From Bacillota bacterium (GTDB lineage Bacteria > Bacillota > Clostridia > Tissierellales > Sedimentibacteraceae), in NCBI GenBank assembly GCA_023416855.1, contig JAEZGU010000223.1, positions 1 to 13,511 of the forward strand: DNA of 13,511 bases. Direction: 5' to 3'. Positions 13,177-13,511 of the stretch are shown in pieces. A program made the translations under genes and the position numbers. How positions within the stretch are numbered: the stretch's first letter is position 1; the number at the start of each line of letters is the position of its first letter. The notes under the pieces were generated by a model. That model did not search any database. It saw only the letters and a program-made list of their open reading frames with translations, and was not told where the DNA came from.

Positions 13177-13511
13177 CAAATATCGTTTCTTATACTTTAT
13201 TGATGCATAGTTGCTGATTTTATTGATAATTTTATAATTTGATATACTTCCCACTACCCCAACCACTGGTATTCCCTGTATGAACTTTGAAGTTAACATA
13301 GTTTCTGATAAAATTCTTGCAGTATGAGCAATTTCTCTATCCAAGTCATATACAATATTGATATGATTATCAATTTTATCGGCTAACTTATCAACCTTTA
13401 AATTGTACTTATGTTGAGTTTCACCTGAAGTAAGAGAGGCTTTTATTATATTTAATACATAGACCTTTTCTTCATCTATTTCATATAAAAACCCATAGCT
13501 TAATGATATCT
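13162..13511 (-). CDS. EcsC-family protein, C-terminal part (cut by window edge)
   Basis: The frame is open from base 13509 to the stop at 13162, giving 115 residues without the N-terminus. The C-terminal segment (KFIQGIPVVGVVGSISNY, then INKISNYASIKYKKRYL) is typical of proteins annotated as EcsC family, named after a gene next to the Bacillus EcsAB transporter; their biochemical role is not established. An in-frame TTG at 13344 is not the start, since coding sequence clearly continues upstream (YGFLYEIDEEKVYVLNIIKA). It is transcribed in the same direction as the exporter operon but separated from it by a terminator and a promoter region, so it is probably an independent unit. Confidence 0.78.
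   Translation of the reverse strand, partial: ISLSYGFLYEIDEEKVYVLNIIKASLTSGETQHKYNLKVDKLADKIDNHINIVYDLDREIAHTARILSETMLTSKFIQGIPVVGVVGSISNYKIINKISNYASIKYKKRYLSRVK

Noticed and set aside
13162..13344. Stand-alone 60-residue protein starting at TTG 13344
   Set aside because: The same frame stays open to the window edge with EcsC-like sequence, so this is only the end of a longer gene.
1..13511. CRISPR arrays, insertion sequences, tRNA or rRNA genes
   Set aside because: No spaced direct repeats, transposase-like proteins, terminal inverted repeats of IS type or recognisable tRNA/rRNA sequence were seen.

Overview
The window is AT-rich DNA with Gram-positive style signals: strong AGGAGG-type ribosome binding sites, TTGACA/TATAAT promoters, short intrinsic terminators and lipoprotein signal peptides ending in Cys. 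A MacA/MacB-like exporter is present without any outer-membrane partner. This fits an amino-acid-using member of the Clostridia; the genus cannot be fixed from the sequence. Almost every gene is on the minus strand; the only confident plus-strand gene is an Lrp/AsnC regulator.

Layout from low to high coordinates. (1) 1-1050: an ECF sigma factor followed by its zinc-finger anti-sigma factor (cut by the window edge). Upstream are a vegetative promoter and a downstream GGAAC-N16-CGTC element that looks like an autoregulatory ECF promoter. (2) 1070-3365: a complete histidine ammonia-lyase gene (hutH) with all known catalytic residues, divergent from an Lrp/AsnC regulator. The hutH promoter is consensus and its leader holds inverted repeats. 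(3) 3341-5870: two paralogous FMN-binding lipoproteins. The larger has one ordinary FMN_bind domain plus two expanded, degenerate copies, and its promoter region is packed with inverted repeats, some resembling Rex half-sites. (4) 5929-9680: a polar amino-acid ABC importer (binding lipoprotein, permease, ATPase) whose last gene is an unusual single-chain double E1 (ThiF/MoeB-like) protein, a pseudo-E1 half fused to an intact E1 half. (5) 9737-13054: a MacA/MacB-type export operon (periplasmic-adaptor-like protein, ATPase, FtsX-type permease) with a palindromic operator candidate. The permease seems to start at a non-canonical codon overlapping the ATPase stop codon. (6) 13146-13511: the C-terminal part of an EcsC-family protein with its terminator.

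Working together: the importer could feed amino-acid catabolism, of which histidine deamination by HutH is the only step encoded here. The flavolipoproteins suggest electron transfer on the outer face of the membrane, but no flavin transferase or redox partner is in the window. The most notable points are the tandem E1, the lost start codon (or possible -1 frameshift) joining ATPase and permease, and the degenerate flavinylation repeats.
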